The notes below the pieces were generated by a model. The model saw only the letters and a program-made list of their open reading frames with translations, had not been told where the DNA came from and did not search any database. The translations under genes and the position numbers were made by a program. From a candidate division TA06 bacterium DG_78 (GTDB lineage Bacteria; Hydrothermota; Tepidihabitantia; SM23-42), in the NCBI GenBank assembly GCA_001303225.1, contig LJNI01000042.1:1-15099 (forward strand): a DNA stretch of 15,099 nucleotides. The letters are read 5' to 3'. Shown piece after piece: positions 1 through 7,474 of this stretch. Every line of letters begins with the position of its first letter. The first letter of the stretch is position 1.

Positions 1-406
1 GTCCCATCATCTCCGTGTACTCAGTCAGCTCACCGCCAAGAACCAGTCGCACCAAGGCAGAGAGGTCCTTTCCAAGCCAGATTGCAAAAATAGTATGTCC
101 TTTGACCAAACCCAGAATCTCGGTAATTTCTCTGCCAGGAACTTCTGTAGAATTCAGAAGCAACATCTGAGGAACAGGCTCAGGAGAAGAAAGTTCCTCT
201 CCTAGAACCTTGCCTTTCCGCTGTTCGATTGCCACCGTAATCAGGACGAGTAGGATACCACCCAGAATGCAGTAAACTGCTATTCTAAGCCACCAAGGTA
301 CAACTGGATCGTCGGAAACAGTTACGTGCCACGGCATCCCGATAAATATAACAGTAAAGAGTCCAAGCACGAAGGCCAGTGATCCAATATGTCGAATTAT
401 TTTCAT
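1..406 (-). CDS. Membrane-anchored YbjQ/UPF0145-family protein, partial (C-terminus outside window)
   Basis: The start is ATG at 406-404, with a strong ribosome site (AAAGGAGG, complement of 411-418) four bases upstream. The reading frame stays open to the window edge, giving 135 residues. Residues about 5-25 and 39-60 are hydrophobic and look like two membrane segments separated by a short loop with PWW. After a charged linker comes a stretch with NSTEVPGREITEILGLVKG and later LVLGGELTEYTEMMG. This matches the start of the YbjQ family (PF01906, 'putative heavy-metal-binding', a small pentameric protein), where EVPGR.I.E.LG.V.G and GGEL.EYTE are typical. Most family members are soluble proteins of about 105 residues, so the N-terminal two-segment anchor is an addition. 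Function is not established for the family. The gene is divergent from hutH. Family call is from motif recognition. Confidence 0.8.
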   Translation of the reverse strand, partial: MKIIRHIGSLAFVLGLFTVIFIGMPWHVTVSDDPVVPWWLRIAVYCILGGILLVLITVAIEQRKGKVLGEELSSPEPVPQMLLLNSTEVPGREITEILGLVKGHTIFAIWLGKDLSALVRLVLGGELTEYTEMMG

Positions 407-449
407 AATGCCTCCTTTTGCAATTACCAAAAATCGCGACCCCAAATGT

Positions 450-471
450 TTCTATTATATCCGTAATAGAA
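450..471 (-). promoter_or_regulatory. Perfect 8-bp inverted repeat over the -10 of the YbjQ-family gene
   Basis: TTCTATTA (450-457) and TAATAGAA (464-471) form a perfect inverted repeat with a 6-base spacer. On the minus strand the left arm contains TATAAT (complement of 454-459), a consensus -10 about 47 bases upstream of the ATG at 406. No good -35 is visible at 16-18 bases. The overlap of a dyad with a -10 is what a repressor operator would look like; the regulator is unknown. Confidence 0.45.
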
Positions 472-602
472 GTTAATTTATTTTTGATAATATTGAGAGA
501 GTATAATTCAGGGAAGGAAAATGTCAACCGTGGTAACGTTATTCCGCTCCGGGATCGGACATGCTTACAATGACGGGCAGGAGGAGTCACGTGGTATATG
601 CG

Positions 603-630
603 TTGACATTGAGGCGTATTTGATTATTAT
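603..630 (+). promoter_or_regulatory. Sigma70-type promoter for hutH
   Basis: TTGACA (603-608, full -35 consensus), a 16-base spacer, then TATTAT (625-630, five of six to TATAAT). The expected start point near 637 leaves a leader of only about 18 bases before the ATG at 655, just enough for the ribosome site at 644-649. A second TATAAT at 502-507 has no convincing -35. Confidence 0.7.
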
Positions 631-654
631 TATGGAATTTCGGAAGGAGTGTGT

Positions 655-2181
655 ATGGCAATTATTCTTAACGGAGAAAATTTTACCATCGAGAAACTCG
701 TGGACATTGCAAGAAATAACGGAAAGGTGGAAATCCCCGTAACTGCAATACAAAAAGTTAAACAATGTCGCGCCATGCTTGAAGAAAAAATAAAGGCGAA
801 AGAAATTATGTATGGAGTAAATACCGGCATTGGCGAATTTTCTGAGGTAATATTAACAGATGAGCAAACAAAACAATTTCAAAAATATCTCATTTACAAC
901 CACGCGGCAGGCATTGGTGATCCTGCACCCATCGAATATATTCGAGGAGCAATTGCAAGTAGAATAAATGTACTTGTGAAAGGAAAATCAGGATGCCGAC
1001 CAGAAATTCCGATAACCATGGTTGAGATGTTAAATAAAGGTGTGACACCGGTTGTTTGTTTAAAAGGATCCGTAGGAGCGAGCGGCGATTTAGCACCAAT
1101 GTCTCAGATTGCACTTCTTTTGATGGGTGAAGGTGAAGCATATTATAAAGGAGAAAAGTTGCCTGGTAAGGTTGCCATGGAACGTGCTGGAATCACCATT
1201 CCCGGATTAAAGGCAAGGGATGGATTAGCGGCAATCAATGGTTCAAATTTAATAACCTCAATAAGTGCTTTACAGTTATATGATATTAATCGCTGGCTTA
1301 AGCAGGCAGAGATTGCATGTGCCATGACATTGGAAGCATTATATGCAAACATGAAACCATACGATGTGCGTCTACACCAGGCGCGTGGTTTTCCAGGTGC
1401 AGTAAGAACATCAAAGGCAATCATGAAGTGTATTGAGGGAAGCGACCTCTTATCGGGCAAATTCAAAATGAAGGTTCAGGATGCCTATTCTATGCGTTCG
1501 AGTCCACAGGTCATTGGCGCAGCCCATGATGCAGTTGATTGGGCACGGAAACAGGTTGAAATTGAACTCAATGGTGTTGGTGATAATCCTATCTTCTTGC
1601 CTGAATACAAATTAACACTGACCGGTGCAAATTTCCAGGGAACTCCGGTCTCATTACCCATGGACATGGTTGGTGCAGCAGTTACGATGGTGAGTGTTAT
1701 CTCAGAAAGGCGTCTCAATCGTCTCACCAATCCAGCCCTAAGCATTGGACTACCCGCTTTCCTCAGCAAGGGTGCGGGCATGATGTCAGGAATGATGTTG
1801 AGTCAGTATACGGCCGACACCTTGATTGTTGAACAGAGAATCTTGTCCTTTCCCGCCTCGATCATGTCGATACCCGCAGCAGCAGACCAAGAAGATTTTG
1901 TCTCCATGGGTATGAATACCGCAATCAAAAATGCACAAATCCTCGATAATGCATGTGGGGTCTTGGGTATTGAATTTATGGCAGCAGCCCAGGCATTAGA
2001 TTTCCGTGATTTTAATCCGGGCAAGGGTGTTACGACAGCAAAAAGAGTCATCAGAAAATACGTGGAACATCTTGATGAAGACCGACCTTTGTATAATGAT
2101 CATACACGCATGAAAGAATTAATTAAGTCATGTGAAATCCTGCAAGAGGTAGAGAAGGTGGTTGGAAGTCTAGAACAGTAA
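655..2181 (+). CDS. hutH: Histidine ammonia-lyase (HutH)
   Basis: Converts L-histidine to trans-urocanate and ammonia, the first step of histidine degradation, in the cytoplasm. The 508-residue length is normal. The MIO cofactor signature is clear: GSVGASGDLAPMSQIALLL, with Ala-Ser-Gly cyclising to the electrophile. Other active-site segments present are YGVNTGIG (Tyr), NHAAG (His, the P. putida His83 position), INGSN (Asn), VQDAYSMRSSPQV (Gln/Tyr/Arg) and ADQEDFVSMG, which keeps the Glu that distinguishes HAL from phenylalanine and tyrosine lyases. QED is followed by Phe where many HALs have His, so substrate choice is not fully certain. ATG 655 is preferred over the upstream in-frame GTG 649 because AAGGAG (644-649) lies five bases before the ATG and would overlap the GTG. 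It has its own promoter. hutU lies in the same direction 6.5 kb away, which supports a histidine role. Confidence 0.92.
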   Translation: MAIILNGENFTIEKLVDIARNNGKVEIPVTAIQKVKQCRAMLEEKIKAKEIMYGVNTGIGEFSEVILTDEQTKQFQKYLIYNHAAGIGDPAPIEYIRGAIASRINVLVKGKSGCRPEIPITMVEMLNKGVTPVVCLKGSVGASGDLAPMSQIALLLMGEGEAYYKGEKLPGKVAMERAGITIPGLKARDGLAAINGSNLITSISALQLYDINRWLKQAEIACAMTLEALYANMKPYDVRLHQARGFPGAVRTSKAIMKCIEGSDLLSGKFKMKVQDAYSMRSSPQVIGAAHDAVDWARKQVEIELNGVGDNPIFLPEYKLTLTGANFQGTPVSLPMDMVGAAVTMVSVISERRLNRLTNPALSIGLPAFLSKGAGMMSGMMLSQYTADTLIVEQRILSFPASIMSIPAAADQEDFVSMGMNTAIKNAQILDNACGVLGIEFMAAAQALDFRDFNPGKGVTTAKRVIRKYVEHLDEDRPLYNDHTRMKELIKSCEILQEVEKVVGSLEQ

Positions 2182-2215
2182 GGAGTAAGCAGTTAAAATT
2201 ATAATTATCACAAAA

Positions 2216-4066
2216 TTAAAATAGAAGAATCAACCGAACCAACAAAATCTTTATATCCAATAGTGCTTGATCGATAATTGAATAATACAAAGGTGTGTTG
2301 AATTCATATACAGTATCACCATCAGTAATAATATGGAAAATACTGTTCTCATCAGTGGTATAATCATTCATGTTTAGTTCGACACTGCCGCACATAATGC
2401 TCTGCTCTCTCTGTAATTCAATTGTTATATTGTCCAATACTATTTTCCTATGGTGCAATTTTTCAGGCATTGCAAAAAATTCTTTGCGCACTGGAAAAAA
2501 TCTGCGTGGTGCAACAAGATAATCGACTTCGTTGATTCCGTTCATACCTAAAAACTTTGTTTTTTCTCCAGATGTAACATAGATCGTTTCGCCAGCAGTC
2601 GTGGAAATATATGTTCCCTCCTGGGTGATTCTCAAAATTGCAGTATCAGACAACAAACCAATGGATGCAATTGTTACCATGATGAGGAGTGCAAAAATTC
2701 CACATTTCCGTGTGCGTTTAGGAAAAAGAAAGAAGAAGGCGATTAAAAAAATAGGTGAAATATTTACAGAAATTGTAGAATGTGGAATATGTGCAACAAT
2801 TTTTGAAACCGATACTAACAGAGAAATCAAAAATGGTATCGGCAGAACGATTATCTTTGCCAGTGCTGAAAAAAATAACCCGAGTAGCAAATATATAAAC
2901 AGGAGAAAAATGACTATCATGGCAATGGGTACTACAATAAGATTAGAAAAGATTGCGAGAGTCGGTAATCGGTGAAAATAGTAAATGAGCACCGGCGAAA
3001 CAAAAAGTTGTGCAGAAAATGAAACTGTCATCGATGCGTAGATGAATTTTAAAAATTTGTTTTTTACCTTATCCTTTAAGTACGCGGAAATCTTGGGATA
3101 GAGAAATACGATGCCGTAGACAGCAGCAAATGATAACTGCGCACCAACATCAAAGAGTAACAGTGGATTTATCAACAACAGAGAGATTGCGGTAATATTG
3201 ATAACATGGAGGCCATCTACATTTCTCTGTAAAATAATGGCTAATCCAAAGAAGAATGCCATGAGCGTTGCCCGATAAATACTCGGTCGAAATCCAACCA
3301 CACCAGCGTAAATAGAAAGGACGATCATTATTATCATAAATTTTATTTTCGGAGAGAGGGGAATAAAAAAGAGGACACAACCTATAAACAGACAGACAAA
3401 TCCAACGTGGAGACCCGACACTGCCAAAATATGGAGAACACCAGCGCGACTGAAAACATCTTTCAAGTCTCTGCCGAGACGATTACTTCCTCCAAGAATA
3501 AGGCCACTCGCAGTGTTATAGTACACATCATCAAAAACTGACCGCAGCTGATGATCAATGTAATTTCGTACTGTATAAGAAATTAGATCGATGATGCCTT
3601 GTGAACGACCTTTTTCGACTATGTCACCTACGAATATATGAGGTCGATGGAGAAACTTAGATTGTTTAATTCTTCCTTTGATGATAATTCTTGTGCCGAG
3701 AAGTGTCCCTCTCGTGTATGTATAGAACTCAACCGGGATTTTATAATCTATTGTATCCTGCTGTAGTAGAGCTTTATCAATAAGCATCGATAGTCTCACG
3801 TAGTTTTGATGATGGTCCTCGGCAACAACCACGCCAGAAAAACAGAGAGCTCTCCCTTGGTGAGATGGTCTCATCGGCACCATGAATGCACAATTGAGCG
3901 CAGACAGCGATGCAATAGTCAGAAAGAGGAATCTCTTTTCAATAAAGGTCAGCAACAATCCGGCACATGCACAAACGATGGGTACCAGTGGTGTAGGTTG
4001 AAATAAGACGTGAAGAACTATGCCGACAACAAGGGAAAGGAGTACTGCGATACCGAGATTTTTAAT
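2216..4066 (-). CDS. comEC: ComEC/Rec2-family DNA-uptake channel, apparent ATT start, no MBL metal motif
   Basis: Inner-membrane channel for single-stranded DNA in natural transformation. An N-terminal region with soluble beta-type sequence (DUF4131-like) is followed by the Competence domain (PF03772), marked by FSRAGVLHILAVSGLHVG and a long run of hydrophobic segments. The first ATG/GTG/TTG in frame is TTG at 3958. However, the frame stays open for 36 more codons and encodes two more hydrophobic stretches (IAVLLSLVVGIVL and VPIVCACAGLLL), the usual ComEC N-terminus. The only plausible start after the in-frame TAG is ATT at 4066-4064, five bases after AGTAGGGGG. That gives 616 residues. The tail after the channel (about 150 residues) has a VDYLVAPRR-like strand but no HxHxDH, so a beta-lactamase-like nuclease domain is absent or decayed. 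It starts 35 bases after the unknown gene at 4102-4854 and is probably co-transcribed with it. Confidence 0.9.
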   Translation of the reverse strand: MKNLGIAVLLSLVVGIVLHVLFQPTPLVPIVCACAGLLLTFIEKRFLFLTIASLSALNCAFMVPMRPSHQGRALCFSGVVVAEDHHQNYVRLSMLIDKALLQQDTIDYKIPVEFYTYTRGTLLGTRIIIKGRIKQSKFLHRPHIFVGDIVEKGRSQGIIDLISYTVRNYIDHQLRSVFDDVYYNTASGLILGGSNRLGRDLKDVFSRAGVLHILAVSGLHVGFVCLFIGCVLFFIPLSPKIKFMIIMIVLSIYAGVVGFRPSIYRATLMAFFFGLAIILQRNVDGLHVINITAISLLLINPLLLFDVGAQLSFAAVYGIVFLYPKISAYLKDKVKNKFLKFIYASMTVSFSAQLFVSPVLIYYFHRLPTLAIFSNLIVVPIAMIVIFLLFIYLLLGLFFSALAKIIVLPIPFLISLLVSVSKIVAHIPHSTISVNISPIFLIAFFFLFPKRTRKCGIFALLIMVTIASIGLLSDTAILRITQEGTYISTTAGETIYVTSGEKTKFLGMNGINEVDYLVAPRRFFPVRKEFFAMPEKLHHRKIVLDNITIELQREQSIMCGSVELNMNDYTTDENSIFHIITDGDTVYEFNTPLYYSIIDQALLDIKILLVRLILLF

Positions 4067-4101
4067 AGATGCCCCCTACTGATGATAGTTTTGTGTTAAG
4101 T

Positions 4102-4854
4102 TCAAGTCGTCATTTCAAAGACAAAATTTTTTAATTTTTTAAGATTCTGAAGAATATAGAGAGCAGCTGCATCATTTTTTTTAAATTCAGGTAAAAACCA
4201 TACTAAACCCTTGCCGTGTAAAAATAATTTTGAAAAAATCTCTCCTCTTTCATTAAAGGTTATATCGATATATTTCGGGTATTCAAAACCATAATCCAAT
4301 TCTATTTTAAACATAATGGGAAGGGTCGCTGACAATTCCCCTGTAAAGAGGGAAGGCAGCAATGATGAAAAGGCCGAATAAACCTTAAAGGTATTCGCCT
4401 CTGTCCTTACATAATTGAGTTTGATATCAAGAAAGTTGGGGGCATAATATATATGTTTCATGTAGGCGACATTCATAAAGATAAAAAGAGGCCGGCCGTT
4501 CACTTTGATAGCATTCACAATATCATTTTTTACAAATGGAGACTGCACTGTATTTATCTGATTATAGGTGATAAGTTGATACCGTGGAATCATTTGATCG
4601 CCTCGTTTGAATAGTGTATCTGTCGGTGATGATTCAATGTGGACTTTAAAAGTAGTATTGAGGGTACCCCATTTGAGTTTATCAAAACAAGCCGGTCTTT
4701 CAAGATTAAAAAACATGGCGTCTACTTCCTGAGGAGGCGTTGTAATATAAGCAGAACCAGACCGATAACCCAACTCCTCTGAACGGACTGTATACCCAGC
4801 ATTTTTTAACGATTGAACAAACGTTCGTTCCGAATCAATGCAGAGTATCTTCAT
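4102..4854 (-). CDS. Hypothetical protein, 250 residues, in front of comEC
   Basis: I do not recognise the family. The start is ATG 4854-4852 with a GGAAG ribosome site about eight bases upstream. The first 60 residues (MKILCIDSERTFVQSLKNAG, then a second strand and VDAMFFNLERP) read like an alternating strand-helix fold such as a receiver or Rossmann-type domain. No receiver acid pocket or nucleotide loop is evident. The middle and C-terminal parts are rich in predicted beta strands with many Tyr and Phe, including YPKYIDITFNERGEIFSKLF and HGKGLVWFLPEFKK, and end in a short Lys-rich helix. There is no signal peptide or membrane segment, so it is probably cytoplasmic. It lies between the Roadblock gene (86 bases upstream) and comEC (35 bases downstream), in the same direction. 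The GKG..WFLPEF segment is the best handle for homology searches. Confidence 0.85.
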   Translation of the reverse strand: MKILCIDSERTFVQSLKNAGYTVRSEELGYRSGSAYITTPPQEVDAMFFNLERPACFDKLKWGTLNTTFKVHIESSPTDTLFKRGDQMIPRYQLITYNQINTVQSPFVKNDIVNAIKVNGRPLFIFMNVAYMKHIYYAPNFLDIKLNYVRTEANTFKVYSAFSSLLPSLFTGELSATLPIMFKIELDYGFEYPKYIDITFNERGEIFSKLFLHGKGLVWFLPEFKKNDAAALYILQNLKKLKNFVFEMTT

Positions 4855-4940
4855 CGTTGATTCTTCCAGAAAATAAATCTACAAAGTTATTTACCATATT
4901 AACTATAATACAACTAATCTGTCTCTACAGAGGTAATGAT

Positions 4941-5321
4941 CTATGATGACTCTTGATAGACAATCTTAGAAATTATTTTTGTTGTCTTGCTTAATTCAAC
5001 TCTTGCTAACCCTGGACTCGAAGCTTCTGGCTTGAGACATGCGTAAATAAAAAAATCTTCGCCAACAGGGTACACAATATAAAAGGCTTTTTCAGTGAGC
5101 CAGATGAGTTCTTTCTCTGATCCTAAATCGAGACTTTTCCTTACTTCTCGAGAAGCTAACATAATTGACGAAATTTCTGCATCATAGAGATTAACGTCGA
5201 ATTCTGCATCAATAATATACTGGGCAACAGTAATACCATCGTAACCAACAAGACTCACATAACTGCACCCAGGGATCTTTTCCGCTATTTGTCTAATTTG
5301 TTCCTGTAAATCATCAGGCAT
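4941..5321 (-). CDS. Roadblock/LC7-domain protein
   Basis: A 126-residue single-domain protein. The early helix DLQEQIRQIAEKIPGC, then SYVSLVGYDGITVAQ, then a helix with AEISSIMLASREVRKSL, then ELIWLTEKAFYIVYPV and FFIYACLKPEAS match the Roadblock/LC7 fold (PF03259, MglB-like): helix, two strands, helix, three strands. In bacteria such proteins act as homodimeric partners of small Ras-like GTPases (as MglB with MglA) or as loosely defined signalling scaffolds. No GTPase gene is visible nearby, so the partner is unknown. ATG 5321 is backed by AGGAGGG about five bases upstream. It follows efp by 117 bases that contain a repeat structure, and no promoter was found there, so read-through from the cysS-efp operon is possible. 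Confidence 0.85.
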   Translation of the reverse strand: MPDDLQEQIRQIAEKIPGCSYVSLVGYDGITVAQYIIDAEFDVNLYDAEISSIMLASREVRKSLDLGSEKELIWLTEKAFYIVYPVGEDFFIYACLKPEASSPGLARVELSKTTKIISKIVYQESS

Positions 5322-5333
5322 TACACCCTCCTT

Positions 5334-5414
5334 AGACGCTTGACGCTGTACGCTTTTCGCTTAAGGCAATGAGAACGATAAACCTTAGCGTAAGGCGTAA
5401 AGCATTGAGCTTAG
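5334..5414. repeat. Inverted blocks of four degenerate 7-mers (AGCGTNN)
   Basis: Between efp and the Roadblock gene, 5334-5361 is four 7-mers in a row (agacgct, tgacgct, gtacgct, tttcgct). After 25 bases, 5387-5414 is four 7-mers in the opposite sense (agcgtaa, ggcgtaa, agcattg, agcttag). Each block is exactly 28 bases. The inner units fit best and the outer units of the right block decay. The two blocks could fold on each other as an imperfect hairpin in RNA. Confidence 0.6.
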
Positions 5415-5438
5415 TTATCAATTTGAATGAAAGCATAT

Positions 5439-5996
5439 TTATGCTCTCTCAAGATATTCTCCAGTTTCTGTATCAATCTTGACCAAATCACCTACTCCAA
5501 TAAATGGTGGAACTTGACACACATGACCGCCCTGGAGGGTTGCCGGCTTTGGTTGGGCTTGTGCCGTCGCTTCTTTGATATATGCCTGTGTCTCAACGAC
5601 CTTGAGGACAACTGTCTTCGGCAGAATAATACCAAAGGGCTTCCCTTCAAAAAATTCCAGTTTCACTCTGATATTTGGTGTCATGAACTTCACGCTATCA
5701 CCGATCAGTTCTTGACCTAAAGGAATTTGTTCATAGTTCTCCAAATTCATGAAATAGTAGCGATTGCCATCAGCGTAAATATATTCCATCTCGATTTCCT
5801 CAATATCTGCTTCTTCTATTCTATCGACAGAGCGGAATCTCGTTTCCGTAGAGAGACCGGTTTGGAGATTCCTCAAGTTACATATTATCATCGCTCGCTT
5901 ATTACCCGGAGTCAGATGAGTCACTTTTAAGACCACATGCGGCACGCCATCGAGTGTAATAAGCATTCCCTTCCTGATTTTTGTTGCCTGTATCAT
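5439..5996 (-). CDS. efp: Elongation factor P (EF-P)
   Basis: Binds between the P and E sites of stalled ribosomes and promotes peptide-bond formation at polyproline stretches. The 185 residues show all three EF-P domains: the N-terminal KOW-like domain (1-62, with RKGMLITLDGVPH), the central OB domain (about 66-125, with EMEYIYADGNRYYFMN) and the C-terminal OB domain carrying the family signature KPATLQGG....VP (about 149-162). The loop that reaches the peptidyl-transferase centre reads HLTPGNKRAM. Aligned without a gap to E. coli (PGKGQAF), the modified Lys34 position is Asn32, with Lys33 and Arg34 next to it. The ATG overlaps the cysS stop as ATGA, so translation is coupled to cysS. The stop lies inside a small 5-bp dyad (5432-5445), too weak to call a terminator. 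Confidence 0.97.
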   Translation of the reverse strand: MIQATKIRKGMLITLDGVPHVVLKVTHLTPGNKRAMIICNLRNLQTGLSTETRFRSVDRIEEADIEEIEMEYIYADGNRYYFMNLENYEQIPLGQELIGDSVKFMTPNIRVKLEFFEGKPFGIILPKTVVLKVVETQAYIKEATAQAQPKPATLQGGHVCQVPPFIGVGDLVKIDTETGEYLERA

Positions 5997-7474
5997 CTTA
6001 CCTCTCTACGATATGTACTCCCCTTTGTACTGTCATCAACAAATATACCACTCTCCGAGAGCCGTTCTCTTATATAATCAGCAAATTCATAATCTTTTTC
6101 TTTTCTCAACTCATCCCTAATACGTAACAGAAGTCGAATAATCAGTGGGTATATATTCTTAATGTCCTTCAATAATTCAAAATCATCAATACTTGTGATA
6201 CTTTCCAACACACTATCTCTTTTCTCTTCCCGCAATCGCTTCTTCACATCCGAAAGTATTTGCACCACCGCTTTATATGGTTCAACCACTTCTTCAACTT
6301 CTTCAATAAATCCTAATAATGTGTAGTAATATTTGACACTTGCCGCGATTTCTTTTGCTCTACGATCATCCTTGCATTCATTACCTTCTGTAATAAGCTC
6401 ATAGAGAACTGCCAACGCCCTCGACGTATTTAAATCGTCATTCATCGCCTCGGTAAATGTATCGCGCATCAATGGTTCAGAAATCTGTGGTACATCACCG
6501 TGTTTATCAAGGTATGTTTTTATCGTTGCATACGCAGATCGTGCCTCGTGCAGTCTCTCGTCAGCATACTCGAGCTGTTTTCGGTAGTGTGTCTTCAACA
6601 TGAATAGTCTAATTACATTCGATGAATAGCGCTCAAGAACATCTTTAATCGGAGAGTAATGGCCAGTCGATTTTGACATCTTTTCACCAGTCAAGGTCAC
6701 CCACCCATTATGGAGCCAGAATCGGACAAATTCCTTTCCTGTTGCCGCAACTGATTGAGCAATCTCATTCTCGTGGTGCGGGAAGATCAGATCTTCACCA
6801 CCAGTATGTATATCAAACGTTTCGCCAAGGTAGTGCATAGACATAGCCGAGCATTCAATGTGCCACCCTGGTCTTCCTTTTCCCCAGGGACTTAACCAAT
6901 ACGGTTCACCGGGTTTTGCCGCTTTCCAGAGTGTAAAATCGAGTGGATCATCCTTTGATTCAGTTGGTTCAATCCGCGCACCAGCCATGAGTTCATCAAT
7001 ACTTTTCTTTGAAAATCTGCCATAATCGGGGAATTTCCGCACGCGGAAGTACACATCGCCCTTCTTTTCATAGGCATAGCCCTTGTCGATGAGACGTTGG
7101 ACCAGGGATATTATTTCCTCAATATGTTGTGATGCCCGCGGATAGACATCGGCTCTCGTTATATTGAGTTCGTCACATGCCCTGAGGTACGTTTCAATAT
7201 TCTTTTGGCTAATGATACGCCAATCCTGTTTGTATTCCTTCTGTTTTTCAATTATTTTATCGTCAATATCAGTAAAATTTTCCAATGCCTTAACTTTATG
7301 ACCTAAGTGAGAAAGCCAGCGCATGAGAATATCCCGAACCAGGGCAGCTCGAATATGTCCAACGTGTGGTGGGCCTTGAACAGTAAGGCCGCAGGTATAT
7401 ATACCGACAACGTCACTCCTTGGTATAAAATCTTCTAATCTCCGCGTGAGCGTATTGTATAATTTCAAACCCAT
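5993..7474 (-). CDS. cysS: Cysteinyl-tRNA synthetase
   Basis: Class I synthetase that charges tRNA-Cys in the cytoplasm; the 493-residue length is standard. The HIGH motif appears as HVGH (37-40) in YTCGLTVQGPPHVGH. The zinc site that selects cysteine is complete: Cys28, Cys208 (WHIECS), His233/His234 and the following Glu (HHENE). KMSKS is at 265-269 (GEKMSKSTGH). A DALR-type helical anticodon region follows. The C-terminus ends in a helical KDYEFADYIRERL segment typical of the family. Its ATG shares one base with the stop of the HEAT lipoprotein gene (TAATG), and its stop overlaps the efp start. lipoprotein-cysS-efp is therefore one translationally coupled operon, driven by the promoter at 8462-8489. 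Confidence 0.98.
   Translation of the reverse strand: MGLKLYNTLTRRLEDFIPRSDVVGIYTCGLTVQGPPHVGHIRAALVRDILMRWLSHLGHKVKALENFTDIDDKIIEKQKEYKQDWRIISQKNIETYLRACDELNITRADVYPRASQHIEEIISLVQRLIDKGYAYEKKGDVYFRVRKFPDYGRFSKKSIDELMAGARIEPTESKDDPLDFTLWKAAKPGEPYWLSPWGKGRPGWHIECSAMSMHYLGETFDIHTGGEDLIFPHHENEIAQSVAATGKEFVRFWLHNGWVTLTGEKMSKSTGHYSPIKDVLERYSSNVIRLFMLKTHYRKQLEYADERLHEARSAYATIKTYLDKHGDVPQISEPLMRDTFTEAMNDDLNTSRALAVLYELITEGNECKDDRRAKEIAASVKYYYTLLGFIEEVEEVVEPYKAVVQILSDVKKRLREEKRDSVLESITSIDDFELLKDIKNIYPLIIRLLLRIRDELRKEKDYEFADYIRERLSESGIFVDDSTKGSTYRREVR

Noticed and set aside
484..507. Promoter TTGATA ... TATAAT upstream of hutH
   Set aside because: The spacer is only 12 bases, too short for a sigma70 promoter; the 603-630 pair is much better.
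285..590. 101-codon - strand frame
   Set aside because: It overlaps the YbjQ-family gene in another frame and crosses its promoter; the YbjQ frame has clear family motifs and a strong ribosome site.
521..742. Small + strand frame of 73 codons with AGGGAAGG before its ATG
   Set aside because: It runs through the hutH promoter and about 90 bases into hutH in another frame, shows no family features, and has irregular composition.
2182..2215. Possible bidirectional terminator between hutH and comEC
   Set aside because: Only a short AT palindrome (AATTATAATT) is present; there is no GC stem with a T-run in either direction.
2601..2975. 124-codon + strand frame
   Set aside because: It is antisense to the comEC membrane region; its Lys/Arg/Ile-rich content is the expected shadow of hydrophobic codons.
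5432..5445. Terminator hairpin at the efp stop (AGCAT-attt-ATGCT)
   Set aside because: A 5-bp AT-rich stem overlapping the stop codon is too weak, and no T-run follows.
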